Shown here: positions 35,200-47,669 of the stretch, piece by piece | Layout: every line of letters starts with the position of its first letter | How positions within the stretch are numbered: the first letter of the stretch is position 1 | Translations under genes and position numbers: made by a program | Notes under the pieces: model-generated | What the model was told of the DNA's origin: nothing | What the model saw: the letters and a program-made list of their open reading frames with translations, nothing else | Database searches by the model: none | NCBI GenBank assembly: GCA_031472005.1 | Contig: PZJY01000005.1 | Coordinates: forward strand, 2,542,001 to 2,606,000 | Source: Tetracladium setigerum | Taxonomy: Eukaryota > Ascomycota > Leotiomycetes > Helotiales | DNA: 64,000 nt | Direction of reading: 5' to 3'

Positions 35200-37577
35200 A
35201 TGCCTCGCCCCAAACTGCTCCCGAGCCAACGCCAGAGAGCGGCCGAGGCGTGTAATCTGTGCAGAGATTCAAAACGACGATGCAGTGGCACAACGCCGTG
35301 TGCTCACTGTCTCCGCCGTGGCATGGCAAGTTCTTGTGTCCTGACATTGCGCTCCCGGCGAGGCGAATCTAAGTCTGGCTTTGCTTCGGCTTCAACAAGA
35401 CGATCAACTCTGGACGCCGTGGAGGAAATGAGATGATAAATGATCATGGGCAGCTCCCAAAGCCAACAGATAACATCCAGGAGGCCAATAGCGCAGCTGA
35501 AGCGGCAATGTTCCTTCCCCTCTCACCGTCAGAATCGAGGTCGGAACAGGTAGGGACATTGATAGAGACACAGCACAAATTAGGGTCAAACTCGGACCTA
35601 ACTCCTATGAGTCCGCATCCACGAATGCTGCTAAATCGACGTGGCGAGCGAGGTATATTGTTGTCCAATTCGAACATATTATCGTCACGTGTCACATACT
35701 TACTTTTGAACAGTCTTTGTAGGAGGCGCTGCCTCGATATCCTTCCTTCATCTGATCAGGGGAGTCGTCGCTGATCAGATTGGCCCTTCGACGTTTTCTC
35801 ACAATGACGCCAACGGGACAATGATGGAGGCCGAGTCGAGACAAGAACCAGACATTGGGAGTCAGCTGGCAACTGGACTTCCTGGACTGACACCGGAGAG
35901 GAAGGTTATGTACATGCAATCGTTCTTCGCCGTGGTAAGTAAATATAGAACGCATCTCTTGGATGCCAGAATGGCTTTACTGATATCTGGTTGTCTTGAA
36001 GACAGAAGGCTTCCTCGAGGTGTTTAGTCCGGGAGAGGTGGAGCTACTATTGCTCCCCGATGACTTTCCCCAGAACATGAGCCCTGAAAGACAAGCTGGG
36101 ATCTTGTTGGCCATTGCTATTGGTGCTCAGTGCGAATCTTCCGCAAGTGCAGAGACTGTTGGCCATCCTTTCTTTCGGATCGCACAGGCTCGGGCGTTTG
36201 ACGAGATGCTTGAGAACCCCACCTGGACATGGTTCGCGTATTTCTGTTAATGGCTTTCTATATGTTGGGAGCCTGTCGAAGAAATGCTGCGTTCATGTAC
36301 TTGGGAATCGCGACGAGAGCGGCCCTGGCATTGGGTTTGCACTGCCGAGAGTCATATGACAACCTGGACGACTCGCAAAGCCAGTTGAGGTATAGCTGCC
36401 AATTCGCAGTCTATTCCGATAAGTAGTGAACTAACGAGTTTCTAGGATGCGGCTCTGGATGAGCGTGCGAATTCTGGACAAGCTGACGAATTCGATTCTT
36501 GGCCGACCTTCTGCAACTGCCGGTGTGTACTCTGATCTCAAGGACGCTTTAGAGCAATTATCAGCCACTTCTGAAGACCGCCGGACAGATTGTCTCATTG
36601 CTGCCCACAACGTAGTCTCTATCATAAACGATATTATCACTACGCTCTATGATTGGAAGATATTCACAGTCAATGCTGTAGAGGAGCGCTTGCGGGACCT
36701 CGAGCAATGGAAACAGCAGCTTCCTGAGTCCCTACGTGCCACTCCCCCAACGGCACTTTTAACCAGTCTGCAAGATCTCCAGCATTCCCAGGCGTCATTG
36801 GCAACCTTCACGTTTCATGTCTCTATTATTTTGCAGTCACTTTAGCTACACGCCCGATTTTGATGTCGGCATTGGCTGCACGCCCTTCGCAAGAGGACTC
36901 GCACTCGAACCTGGCCACGGCTTGTCTAGACGCTGCCATGTATCTAGTGCAGCTCTGCGTGGAGGCAAGAGATGCAGGTGCGCTTCATGGAAACATGTGC
37001 ATTCTCAAGTATGGTTTTTCTCCGTTTCGATTTAATTAATTCAACTTGCTAATCTGGTCAATAGAGCATTAGTCTTCCCAGCTGGGCTTGTGTTAGGTTT
37101 TGAGATCTTCGCTGGAGGTCCTATTGATTATGGCATTGAGACCGCTTTCCATGATGCGAAAGAGGTCTTACGTTATCTTGCACCTTTGAGCCCACAAGCA
37201 GCACATTATGTTGAGATTTTGAACTCGCTGTCAAACGCAATCAAGAAGCATCGGTCCCGCCCAAGCACAGATGAGAGGCGGCAATATGTCTCCAAGCTCT
37301 TCAGCTTCGATTTTGCTCAACAACGGCTAGACCGACGAGATAGTGAATCGACAGCAGCCTGGACAGACGATGCAGGCGGGCCGTTTGACGCCGCAGGCAG
37401 TGATGTTTGGTCTATGGCGCTGCGCCAACTTGAACCAGGAGACTTGTTCCTTGACTGGAGAGCCTCAACATCTCCCAATGGGACAACTTCCCTTTTCCAG
37501 TTTCCACGCCTGGGCAGGACCGGGAGGACGATAAGCTCAACTGTAGTAATTTTCAGACGAGCATCTACCGTGGCTGA
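35200..37577 (+). CDS. Zn2Cys6 transcription factor of the aromatic cluster, three apparent frameshifts
   Basis: Exons 35200-35418, 35481-35652, 35714-35934, 36002-36389, 36446-37008 and 37065-37577 give about 692 residues after correction. The zinc cluster has Cys18, 21, 28, 34, 37 and 46 (ACNLCRDSKRRCSG). The middle region has VGGAASISFLHLI, ERKVMYMQSFF, FLLMAFYMLGACRRNAAFMY, LALGLHCRESY, LWMSVRILDKLTNSILGRP and GNLHVSCLYYFAVTLATRP, typical of fungal_trans proteins. Frames break at 36217-36220 (CCCC), 36787-36789 (CCC) and near 37454-37456, each needing one added base. Without the last correction the frame runs to 37800 with an unlikely tail. Intron 1 (35419-35480) has a weak GTGGAG donor. 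It probably controls the cluster. Three lesions make a real pseudogene more possible here than elsewhere. Confidence 0.8.
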
Positions 37578-38174
37578 TCCGATTCACGACCAGGTGAATC
37601 AGGGTAAGGCTATTTGCGGCGTTGCCAGGTCCAAAGTTTCCATCGCTCATTGCCATATTCAAACTAGTTGGTCCTTTTTCTGCCTTTCATTATTGGCGGT
37701 TATTCTATCCAGTTTCATTAAGCCCCGTGTCAAAACGCCTGGTATGCCTCAACTTGCCGACGCTTTGCGAGAAGGAGCTTATCGGCGGAAAGAAGAGTGA
37801 CATGGGGACCTACTGCGGGGTTTGGGGTCTATGAATCCTAGGATGGAAAAGTGCATTACCCGCCACTAAAGTACCGGACCGCATCACCAAACAACAACCG
37901 AACCCGTTCATCCCGCAATAGCAATGACTAGCGTGCCGTTGCCGCCCTCTATGTTGGAGGTGGCAAAGATAGCAATGTTAGAGTATCGGAAAATCCGGGC
38001 GATAAAGTAAGTTGGAGGGTACGGGGAGTCTCAAAAGATTCATCGATGTCATAAAGGAGTGAAGAGAGCAGTGCCTCGCTAATCTACCCTTTGAATAACT
38101 CATCATTTGGAGACCAAAGAACGCCTTACTGTCTTTTCATCTCTGCCTTCGTCAACTTTGCTAAGCAGGTCAAT
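37578..38174. other. Intergenic, promoter of the salicylate hydroxylase
   Basis: About 600 bases. If the regulator's last frameshift is not real, its coding region would reach 37800. No other feature is seen. Confidence 0.35.
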
Positions 38175-39699
38175 ATGACGGCGACGAGCACAACTGGCTG
38201 GCGTTGCCTGAGCGTCGGTGTTATTGGTGGTGGCATTGGTGGGATGTCTGTGGCTATTGCGATGCGACGAGCTGGTCATGATGTGACTATTTACGAGAGG
38301 TCTGATTTTGCTGGGGAGGTTGGTGCTTCCGTCTCCTGCGCGGCGAACGGCACACGATGGCTACATGAATGGAGTGTCGATGTAGCCAAAGGTGACCCTG
38401 TTGTCCTGAAGAAGCTCATTAACCGAGATTGGAAGACTGGGGAGCCGATTAGCGAGTACGATTTAGACGACTATGAGGAGCGATGGGATATGTTTACAAC
38501 ATGTTCCATCGTCAGGATATGCATGCTATGCTTAAGGACACTGCCCTTGGCGAGGAGGGAGAGGGTTCGGCTGCTAAGCTATTATTAAAACACAAAGTAA
38601 AGTTATTAGCACCATTCATCTTAATATCCTGACTAACATATCATAAGTGCAGAGATATCAACTTAGAAACAAATACCATCCAATTTGAGAATGGTTTCAT
38701 GGCAAAACACGATGTCATTATTGGCGCCGATGGCATTGGCTCCGTCGTCCGCGGAATTATTGGTGTCCATCCAGCCCGAAGACCTGCCGACCAGCAGTGT
38801 CTCCATTGCAATGTTACGACCGAGGAAGCTATCAAAGCTGGCCTCGTCGACTACTCCCAGCACGCGGCGCTCGAGTACTGGGGCGGCCAGGAGGGCAAGT
38901 GGGACAAGATCGTCCTATCGCCTTGCAACGGCGGTAAACTCCTGTCATACTACTGCTTCTTCCCTCGCGATCAAGGGGACTTCACCAATCAAGCCTGGGG
39001 TGCTGAGGACCGACCTGTCGAGGACCTGCTAAGGCCCTACCCTGAATTGGACAGGCAGGTCTTTGGCCACTTGAGTATTGGCAAGGATATCCAACCCTGG
39101 AGGCTGTGGATTCACGATCCCTATCCGTACATCCACCGCGGAGCCGTTTGTCTGCTTGGTGATGCCGGCCATCCAATGATGCCGCACCAGAGTCAGGGCG
39201 CTTGCATGGCCGTCGAGGACGCTGCTGCGCTGGGAATCCTCTTCAGCCCTACATACTTCAAGGGAGATGTCCGACAGGCTCTTCAGGTATATGACGAGGT
39301 TCGTCTTCCAAGAGCCACGAGGGTTCAGGCTGCTGCTGCTAAAGCGGCCTACAACATCAATGAGCGAATTGGTATGTTTTCTCTTCATGATGGTTAATAC
39401 ATTTACCTAGGACGCAACTGACTTTGCCTCAGGTTTCTCATTTAACAAGGACCTTCCATTCTATAAGGTCGAGGATAGTAAGAAGGTGCTTACTATTGAG
39501 GAGATGAATGCGTTAGTCTCACTCACTGCTCCCCTTCTGGATAAAGGATATGAAACAAGCTGACACCCCCAGATATGACATGCATAGGGACATTGAGGAG
39601 AAGCTTGCAGCAAAAGTGGGCGAAAAATACACGGGCAAGTTTATCTGTGGTCTCCCCATAGGCTTGGAGCTGCCGAATGGAATCATTATTGGAGCGTGA
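38175..39699 (+). CDS. FAD-dependent salicylate hydroxylase-type monooxygenase, one-base frameshift
   Basis: Exons 38175-38596, 38648-39371, 39433-39511 and 39573-39699 give about 450 residues. Group A flavin hydroxylases of this type turn salicylate into catechol plus CO2 using NAD(P)H and oxygen. The FAD motif VGVIGGGIGGMSVAIAMRRAG is followed by DVTIYERS; the DG motif is VIIGADGIGS; the GD motif is CLLGDAGHPMMPHQSQGACM. At 38485-38487 (GGG) the frame breaks: one more G gives ERWGYVYNMFHRQDMHAML, the family sequence. Intron 38597-38647 has a CTAAC branch site before its AAG acceptor. Substrate choice is inferred from the neighbours; related hydroxybenzoate hydroxylases look alike. Start 38175 is chosen over 38091, which adds an unconserved head. 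Confidence 0.88.
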
Positions 39700-40190
39700 A
39701 TTGTGTACGAGGGAGCATAGGGAGTTTAAATGGCTTGCATTCGGGATTTCCGAGATCACATTGCCCCGTTGTCACTTCCTCCCGGCAATGTCTAATAGGC
39801 AGCGGCCATGTTGATAAGCAAGCTATATTTGCCGACTAGCTAGGCTCGCGCGCCTGTAAATACACATCATTGGATTATATTGTAATCTTGTACAAATTTT
39901 CTCCTAGAATGCCAAGGTTAAATATAATGAAGGAGCCTGAGCGCGTGTATTTTATTTTACGGGATGTGAGCAGGGGTGACACTCACTGATCACTCACAAG
40001 TAATATTTAGTGTTAGTAATATTTCATTTTAGTATTTAAATTCTATGGTAATTACTACTATAGATTTTTTTTTAAAATACATTACACTGCTAGGATTTAA
40101 CCAAATAAGTCGACGTTCCTTGGCATTGACTTCACGTAGGCTTTCTTTCTTTCTTTCAAGCGAGCCAGCCTAGGAAACAAAACCCATACA

Positions 40191-40229
40191 GTCAAGTCAA
40201 GTCAAGTCAAGTCAAGTCAAGTCAAGTCA
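40191..40229. repeat. GTCAA pentanucleotide microsatellite
   Basis: About eight consecutive copies of GTCAA, the last imperfect. The region is not coding. Confidence 0.9.
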
Positions 40230-41000
40230 GTGCCCGCGGGTTCGGGCCGCGGTCCCGGGCTCGTTTCATTTCATTCTCCATTTAGCAACGAGGCATTAAC
40301 ACGAGGTGGATTGAGAGGGTTGTGGCTATAATGCAAGAAAGCGTATTTGGAGATGAGATGGGAAGGCAATAAATGAAAATCAAATCAGATAAGAGAATAC
40401 TGACGTAATTTTTCCGCGAGCGAAAGAAGGAAGGAAGGGGATGTGGTGTGATGTGATGTGGTTGTTCTCGAAATCATTCATCGAGGTAAGGCACAGAAAC
40501 CAAAGCGGAAGGAAAGACGACAACAAAACCCCTTCTCACACCAAACCAAATGATTTTTTTTTTTTAAGATCTTTGAAGGAATTAAAGATTAATTAGTTTA
40601 ATTTAGGGTAAAAAAGGCAGAAGAAGATGAAGATGAAAATTAAGCTACGGTTTGATAATGATGATGTTTGGTATGTTGACCAAAATGGTAGTAGTTCCCC
40701 CTCCCAAAAAAAAACAGTAAGAAAGAGAAAAGAAAAAGTTCGTTGCGCCCAAGCCAAAAAAAAAGTTAATCTCCCAAAGGAAATTTCCCCCAAAGTGTCC
40801 CGATCCTCCCAAATTTGGTATATTCCATTTGACATCCATTTCCATCATCCATCCATACATCTGTGTTTGCTTGGTTGCTGCAATGCTTTGCCCTCCCTCC
40901 TTTCGCATCTACTAAACCAATCGGGGTGATAGTTGGAGGGTATTGTTGTCATGTAGTTAGGTAGGTATCCGAAAGAAGGGAGGTACAGTACAGAACCAAA

Positions 41001-41024
41001 CACACACACACACACACACACACA
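41001..41024. repeat. CA dinucleotide microsatellite
   Basis: About a dozen uninterrupted CA units, followed by further CA-rich sequence to 41037. Confidence 0.85.
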
Positions 41025-42503
41025 AACATACACACACTATATAACCCAGTCTCCCATCAGACAAATGAGAAAAGAAAATGAAAGAAAAGGAACCAAGCAA
41101 GGACGAACCGCCACCCGCCGTTTTTTTGAATACCCTGTCTGTATGCACCTCCCTTTCCCGCCGCCCATCCATCCATCCATCCACCAGCCATGTCTTGCAA
41201 TCTTTATATGTTGAAAAAAAGAGTAAAAAGAAAGAGACTTAAATGAAAAAGAGGAAATAAACACACTTGCTGCAAAGGTCTGCAAAAGGTCTGCCAAGAG
41301 AACAAATCAAAGTGGTATCAAGAGTCAATCAAAACTAAATGCAGCCCAGCCATGAGAAGAAAAGGGAAAAGCATCCACCCCTTGGGAAAGGAAAATAGAA
41401 AGGAAAAGAAAAAACACCATCCATGCCACCATGCGGAAAATGCTGCTCAGCTTGCCTTGCCTTGTTGCCCTGCTTTGCCCCCCATGCCCCTTAATCTTTT
41501 TGTTCGAAGAGGCCAATCCAGCAGCCCACCCACCAGCTTTGAAGATGCTAATCAAGAAATTTGACCGAATGGGTATGGGAAAAAGATGAAGTTTAAAGTA
41601 AATAGCGCTAGAGGATTGATGTAGAGGTTGCGATTGTGATGATGGGCACGCTCGGATGGGACATACACACACACACACACTGATATTGAAGTGGGTGGTG
41701 GCCTGCCATGATTTGAACAGCCGCTAAATTGTCATAAAACAGGTTGTCGGATGAGGAGATGATGGGAGGAGGAGATGAGCCACAAGGAGGGTACGAGGAC
41801 AACCTCCACTCCTTTCCTTGTTGCTCGTCAGGTTCTCGTGGTCGGATGGGAGGTCATCGTTGTGAGGCGGTGTGGGTGTGTGTGTGGTGGGTAGATAGGT
41901 GGGTGGGTGAGTACGCGTTATCGAGAGTATACCACCACAGATCGAGGAATGACAATGTAAGTATACATACATAAACGCACTCCAAGATTCGAGGCAGCCT
42001 TGTCCATGAAAAAGATTGGAGTCTAGCCAGGACGACCAAGGTCTTTCGCACCCCCCACGCGCGTCGTTGAATTTAAATAAATGATGCAGGGATACTACAT
42101 TTCAATAGCCGCTCAAGGAATATTAATCCTGCACATGCGCAGATCATGGCGATGGATTCCCAGATTGACGAGAATGAGCAGGGTAGGGAAGGGAGTCCTG
42201 CCGACTGGGGGATGACTGCTGCTGCTGCTGCAAGATGGAGTAGGACTCGAACTGGCGAAAGAAATCGGATATGCGATATAGCAATGCGAGAAGATGCAAC
42301 TAGTCGACGGCCATTTGACGCGCATGTAAACACCACCTTTTTGAAAATTCGATGATGATGTTTGTTATTGTCGTAGTTTCCGTTGTGCGCATGTGAGAGG
42401 AATACGAGGCCTGGACGGGGATCAACACCGATATGCGCGTGACCAATAGTCTTTGCAGGACACCCTCACAACCTCCACCACCCAATCACGAGGGCCACCC
42501 TCC

Positions 42504-44773
42504 CTACGACCGCCTCACCTGCTGACTCGATTGGAGTGAAGACGATAGTCTTTGACCAGAGCTATTGTCGCCGTGGAGATCCGAAGCATCCGCGCTGCGA
42601 GGCGTCTGGAAGTTCAAAGTCTGCGATTGGGTTGAAAGGGGGATGCCGGCAGTTGGCGAGTTGTCCAAGTAGTTGGCCGAAATATCCCAGCCCCTCGGCC
42701 CCGTACCACCTAGGTGTTGATGTTGGTGTGAAGTTTGTTGATATTGAGGGGCTGCGATGGCATGTTGCCCGCTCTGCTGCCAGGAATCATTCGGGTGCGG
42801 CATTGCGTTACGATCAGAATTGCCGCTTTGGAGAGTCATAGACTTAGGGTTGTGAGGTGACAACCGGGCGTGAAGATTGGGGTTCGTATTGTATGCGGAA
42901 GTGCCTGCTGAGATTGATTGGGGAGAGACTGCGCCGTGGTGATCGTTGGCGTATGTCAAAGTACCTGCTGGGCCGTCATTGGGATATCCTGTCGAGCTGA
43001 CGGGAGTCAATAAGGGAGGCGGAGCGGGGAGAGTCGAAGATGGACTGGCGGACTAGAGTTTGTTAGCAAACAAAGAAAGCCAGAGACTATAGGGACCTAC
43101 ATATTTGCCAATAATTTTCTTCAGAGCAGAACTCAAGTCTTTCCAGTTGAAGACCTTGACGTCCTTCTCAATATTCCTAGGTTTTGGTGGAGGAAATCCC
43201 ATAATGAGCTTGAAGAACTCTTCCGATTCTGGCTTGCCCTTGGACACAGTCAGAGGCCGGAATCCTTCCAAATTTCTCCTGATTCTGTTCTTCTCTTCCA
43301 CCGTAAATCGTGCTGCCACCAGCTGTTCCAATAGCGAGATGGTGTCCACGCTGGTGACGAAAAAGTCTTGTGGTTTCTCCTTGTCCCACTCCCTCTCCCA
43401 GACAATACAACTGATGCAAATGCTGTTTGGAGGTCTCTCATCTGCCGACACAGGCCGAACGTGGCCGTGATAGTGCTGCCTGACTGTGATCTCCTGAAAA
43501 GAACTAATCGTCGCTTTGCTTCCCATTCTTCTGCCGTCCAGTTGACTGCCATCGCATCCAAGTCTCCCTTGATGTCCAGCTTGGCTCTGTGGGGGTAGAG
43601 AGTGTACGAATTGTAGTGAGGTGCGCCGCCGTGAGGAGTTGCGGCCGGACTTGGCGTTTGTTGTAATGTGGATGTTCTGATAAGTGGAGGATTGGCGGAA
43701 AGTGTGGAAAGTGCAGGAGATGGCAGAGATCCTGGTCGAGCCATGTTTGTACTGGATGGAAGCGAACCTCTACCAACATTAGAAGCAAGTGAAGGATACG
43801 TCGAGCCCCAATTGCCCGCCTGCGGTGATTGGACTTTCAGTACTGGTGGAGAAGTTGTATTAGAGTATGGGTATGGAATAATGCGCTGGGATTGGTAATT
43901 CTGGACAGGTCTGTTGTAGCCCTGCATAGGGTTGTAGGAACTTGATGGAAGGCCGGGACTGGGTTGTAGGTATGCTGCGTAGTTAGGACTATCTTGCGAG
44001 CCATATCCATATGGGCTAAATTCTTCCTTTGGCCGTATTTGATGACCAGACATGCGCTTCGAAGGACCATCCATCAGCTCTCCAGAATCGGCGGACAGCT
44101 TTCGCTTCCTCGGATTCTCTTGTTGAATGCCACCATGAGCGCTCGGATCGATATAGGTAAAGGTACCTATCTCCACTTTTGCAATAACATCTCCGTCTCC
44201 TGACTCCATGTACATGGAAACTGGTATTTGCGAGGATACATAACCTGTCGAGGCCAGCTGTGGGACAACTGCGTCGATCGAGTACTGGCAAATTGAGCCT
44301 TGCTGACCAGTTCTCATCAGCGAGCCTGGAACTTTGGTTTGACCAAAGATAACAAAGAAATTCGGCTCATTCGATGTTAGTAGCTCGTAGAGGGTTGTAA
44401 CAGTAATTTGGAATTTAGTGCCCTTGGTTCCTCTCTGCGGGCTGAAGTCCTTGACAGCCGGAGTCGGTGTTGATCCTACATTCAAGTACGGGGCCGCCTG
44501 TTCATCGTAAGCGGCTCGAGGGTGATTTGGGGGATATCCCATTTGCGCTGTTGGAGTGGAATTAGAAAAGGCTGGGCTCGCCGAGGACGAAGCCGATGAT
44601 TGTCCGTAAATGGGTGGAGGGTATGTAAATGATCCTTCAGGATATGGCCGCCCAGAATCGAAGCCTGCTGCCAAAATCAGTAATGAATCGATAGAGGTTT
44701 GACTTGAAGCCGTGCGGGAGAACATACCATTGCTTTGAAGTTGAGTAGGTGGAGGTTTTCCGTAAGCAGACAT
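42504..44773 (-). CDS. medA: MedA (medusa)-type developmental regulator, one-base frameshift
   Basis: Exons 44773-44728, 44667-43101 and 43052-42504 (minus) give about 720 residues. MedA of Aspergillus, with its relatives in Magnaporthe and Fusarium, is a nuclear regulator of conidiophore development, and in some species of adhesion and virulence. The Pro/Ser-rich N-terminus starts MSAYGKPPPTQLQSN. A first conserved region has RGTKGTKFQITVTTLYELLT and FFVIFGQTKVPGSL. A basic PRKRKLSADS patch could be a nuclear signal. The hallmark core (about 415-560) has NWTAEEWEAKRRLVLFRRSQ, then PVSADERPPNSICISCIVWE, VTSVDTISLLEQLVAARFTV and NRIRRNLEGFRPLTVSK. The first two blocks sit in different frames; one base is missing near 43455-43458. 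Intron 44668-44727 is 60 bases with no stop. The C-terminus is Gln/Ser-rich. Confidence 0.92.
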
Positions 44774-47631
44774 TGAATACTTTGGGAGTCTGCCCTTGCC
44801 ACAAGGGCTCCCTCGTACCCTTCTTCGTGAAGTGCCACAGTCTCAGGCGATGCGTAAGAGTCGTCAAGTATTATAGGTCTCTTCGAAGAGAACCCAGGCT
44901 GTATCTGTGAGTTAGTAAATTGACTTTGAGGAGAGGTGGGGGAAGAGGGGCAGGAGATCCTTCCGTGCCATGGAAGGAGCAACTTAGTATACTGACTTCG
45001 AACAGTCCGTAAGTTGAGTATGCCAGCTTGACGGTTTATGGGGTATTTGGGATTGGAGGCGGTAGAGAAACCGAATCAACACCGCCTTTGAAAAGAAGTA
45101 TCTAGGAAACAGATTCTGGATGCGGAGCGGGTTTCAAGTGTTTTCATAGAATGGAAACGATGTTGCGTTGACAACTAATATCGTTGTGGGTGGATGGTGG
45201 GTAGATGTTAAGTGACAGGGAATAGATATGCTCCCCTCCAAACCTCTGAACGAGTTGATGAGACTGCAGCTTACAGAACCCCAAGTTGATTCTTTGGGTG
45301 CCCGCCGTCAGTGAAGCGAACGTCGATGGTGGGAGTTGAAGTAAGAAGAGACAAATCGTTTGAACAGTCCACGATGTCCGTTGGATGCGTTCCTTTAAGA
45401 TGCGCTTGATGCCTGGGACTCCACAACTGCTCCACTGGATGCCGCCTGCAAGTCTTGGGTGAGTCTCGGGAGGATGAAACCACAGAAATAAGTAGTTTTT
45501 AGTATATAGACTAAGAAAGCAGGAGAGTGTTAGTCCAGGCTAGCTTGGTGTTATTGGTTCGAGGAAGTGACGATATGCAGCATCGACAATCTCGTTCAGG
45601 ATTGAAGCAGATTGATGTTGAAAGTACGTACTGAACAGTGGTGCCAAACAAAGAGTAAAAGGGATTTGAGGTGCACCAAGAAGTGTCTGGGAGTCCAGAA
45701 GTTATGCAGCCACCCGATAATGGAGGGAACCTGTTCGCATGGTATGTTAGATTCAGTTTATGCGGTCATGATTCTTGAGTGTAGGTCATGCTCGCAAGTG
45801 CCGGTGACTTTGAGATGGATGAGGTTCAAAAAGACAAAGGTCGAGGCGGTGGAAGTGTGTGTGTGTGTGTGTGGGTGGGTGGTGTGATGATGGAGACGAA
45901 GCGGACAGAGAGATGTACACATGCTTGCCGTTTCTACTTGACAAGATGGCAGACCCGGCGTGGTGGATGCGAAGCCAAGTTTTGATATCGAGGCCTGCTA
46001 GCGTGCGAGATATTGCGCACAGAGTTTTTTGACGGACTGGGATGCAAGGGCGAGAAATGGGGGGAGGTGAGTAATGAGAGAAAAGGGTAAGGCTTACAGA
46101 CTACCTGATCTCCCCAAGTGATGGTGGGTGCCCGAAACGCACCGAAATGACTACTTTCAGAAATGGGTAGCGCCTTGCAGCAAAGCGAGCCAAAAACTGG
46201 AGCAATGAGCTGCAAAGCCCTGCAAGTGAATGTGCAAGTTGCGTGTTGGCTGTCGTTAGAGTTGCAAGAAACTTCCGGAGTAGCTGAATCCGCGTAGCTT
46301 GAGTAGTAGACGACGACAAACAACAACACGAAGTAACAAATCGTCGTAAAGATGCCAAGGTTCAGGATCGTCCACTCAGCATGAACAACAGCATGGGCAC
46401 ATCTGTCGAGGCGGCTGATGAGAGGCAACTCGAAGTGGTCACACGAAGCGAATGACCGGTGCTTCTGCGCCTCTTGGGCCTTGGGGGCGGATGCCACCAC
46501 TTCCCGACAATGTGGAAACCGGTGGATGAAAAGGTATATATCAGATATGACCAAGTATATATCTAGCGGCGTCTGAGCTGGCGCTGGCGCGGTTGACTTT
46601 TGTCGGTGGAGAAGGACAATATTCCGAGGACATACATTTAGTGCGCCTCTTTTCGCCTGTAATCCACAGCTGAGTCTGGCTGCTGCGAGCAGGTGTGGCG
46701 GTTGAGAGAGGCAAAAGCTGCAGGTTGCGTCGAGTCTTGCCTGCTTTCAATATACATGAAGCCTATGGTGTCTTGCGATGTAGAGGCGTAAGGTGTAATG
46801 GTGCAGTAGTGAGTGGTGTAGCCTCATGCCTAGAGTAGGATTAATCTTCGTTGAAGGCGTTCATTTGGCGAAAGTTGTCCTTTTCTGCTAGATGAGAGTG
46901 ACAGATAGAGAGAGAGAGAGAGAGAGGGAGATCGAGGGCGAGGTGACCAGACAAGTCAGGGGGGTGGGGTGGGAAAGAAGTGACAGTGAGTGAGGAGTGA
47001 GTAGTGATAGTAAGTAGTGACCTAAGGGGAAACGAATTTGCTATTATGTATATATTGTATGCAGTGGCAAAACGAGTGACTGGATAGGTTGGTAGGCGAT
47101 TAGGGGAATTCTCTGCTTGCAAAAAGGAAAGAATACGACATTCAACCGCCGTTTGGTGGCCTGGGGATAGATGGATGGACCAAGAGGCGTCTTCTGGAAG
47201 GTTTGAAGCTGGTGTGGTGGTGGTTGGTGATGAGAAGGGGGCTGCTGCAACAGGAATGAGGGATTCTGCTTTTCTGGCCGGGGAGAGTGTGAGAAAGAGG
47301 TGTGTGAAGAAAAGGTCAAGGAGAATTATGATGGCAGTAGCCGCATGCCCTCCGTAGAGCAGAGGAGACTGGACTGGCCAAAGACTTTTTGTTTTGGGAA
47401 ATTCAGCGTGGTGGTGGCTCCAGCAGTTAGTTCGGCGACCTGGACGTAGCCGAAAGGAAAGAGAACAGAGAACAGACTTCCAGAGAGAGGTACGAGTACA
47501 GCGAGCACCTGTGCTGTGGACTCAAAGGAAGTTCTTTTCGCGTCACACCAGGGGAGAGAGGGTAGGGGGGAAGAGGGAGAAAGAGAGAGAGAGAGCCGGG
47601 AGCAAATGATAAAACTGGGTTGCTGAAGAAA

Positions 47632-47669
47632 GCTCTCTCTCTCTCCCTCTCTCTCTTTCTTTCTCTCTC
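47632..47669. repeat. CT-rich polypyrimidine tract
   Basis: A near-perfect CT repeat, with GA-rich tracts on the same strand at 47580-47595 able to pair with it. Related tracts at 46897-46930 and 47845-47885 make this the densest such cluster in the window. Confidence 0.8.

Larger units (their letters stand above)
39700..42503. other. 2.8 kb low-complexity intergenic region
   Basis: No gene is supported. 39890-40100 is AT-rich. Microsatellites are GTCAA repeats (40191-40229), a CA run (41001-41024), CATC repeats near 41164-41183 and a second CA run near 41665-41680. The part next to 42504 should contain the medA 3' untranslated region. Confidence 0.5.

Noticed and set aside
36787..36789. An intron in place of the second frameshift in the cluster regulator
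   Set aside because: No donor/acceptor pair of plausible length spans the site without removing family-conserved sequence.
45934..46554. 206-codon open frame on the minus strand with a hydrophobic segment
   Set aside because: No family motif, no splice partner and low-complexity composition. A single hydrophobic stretch is weak evidence.
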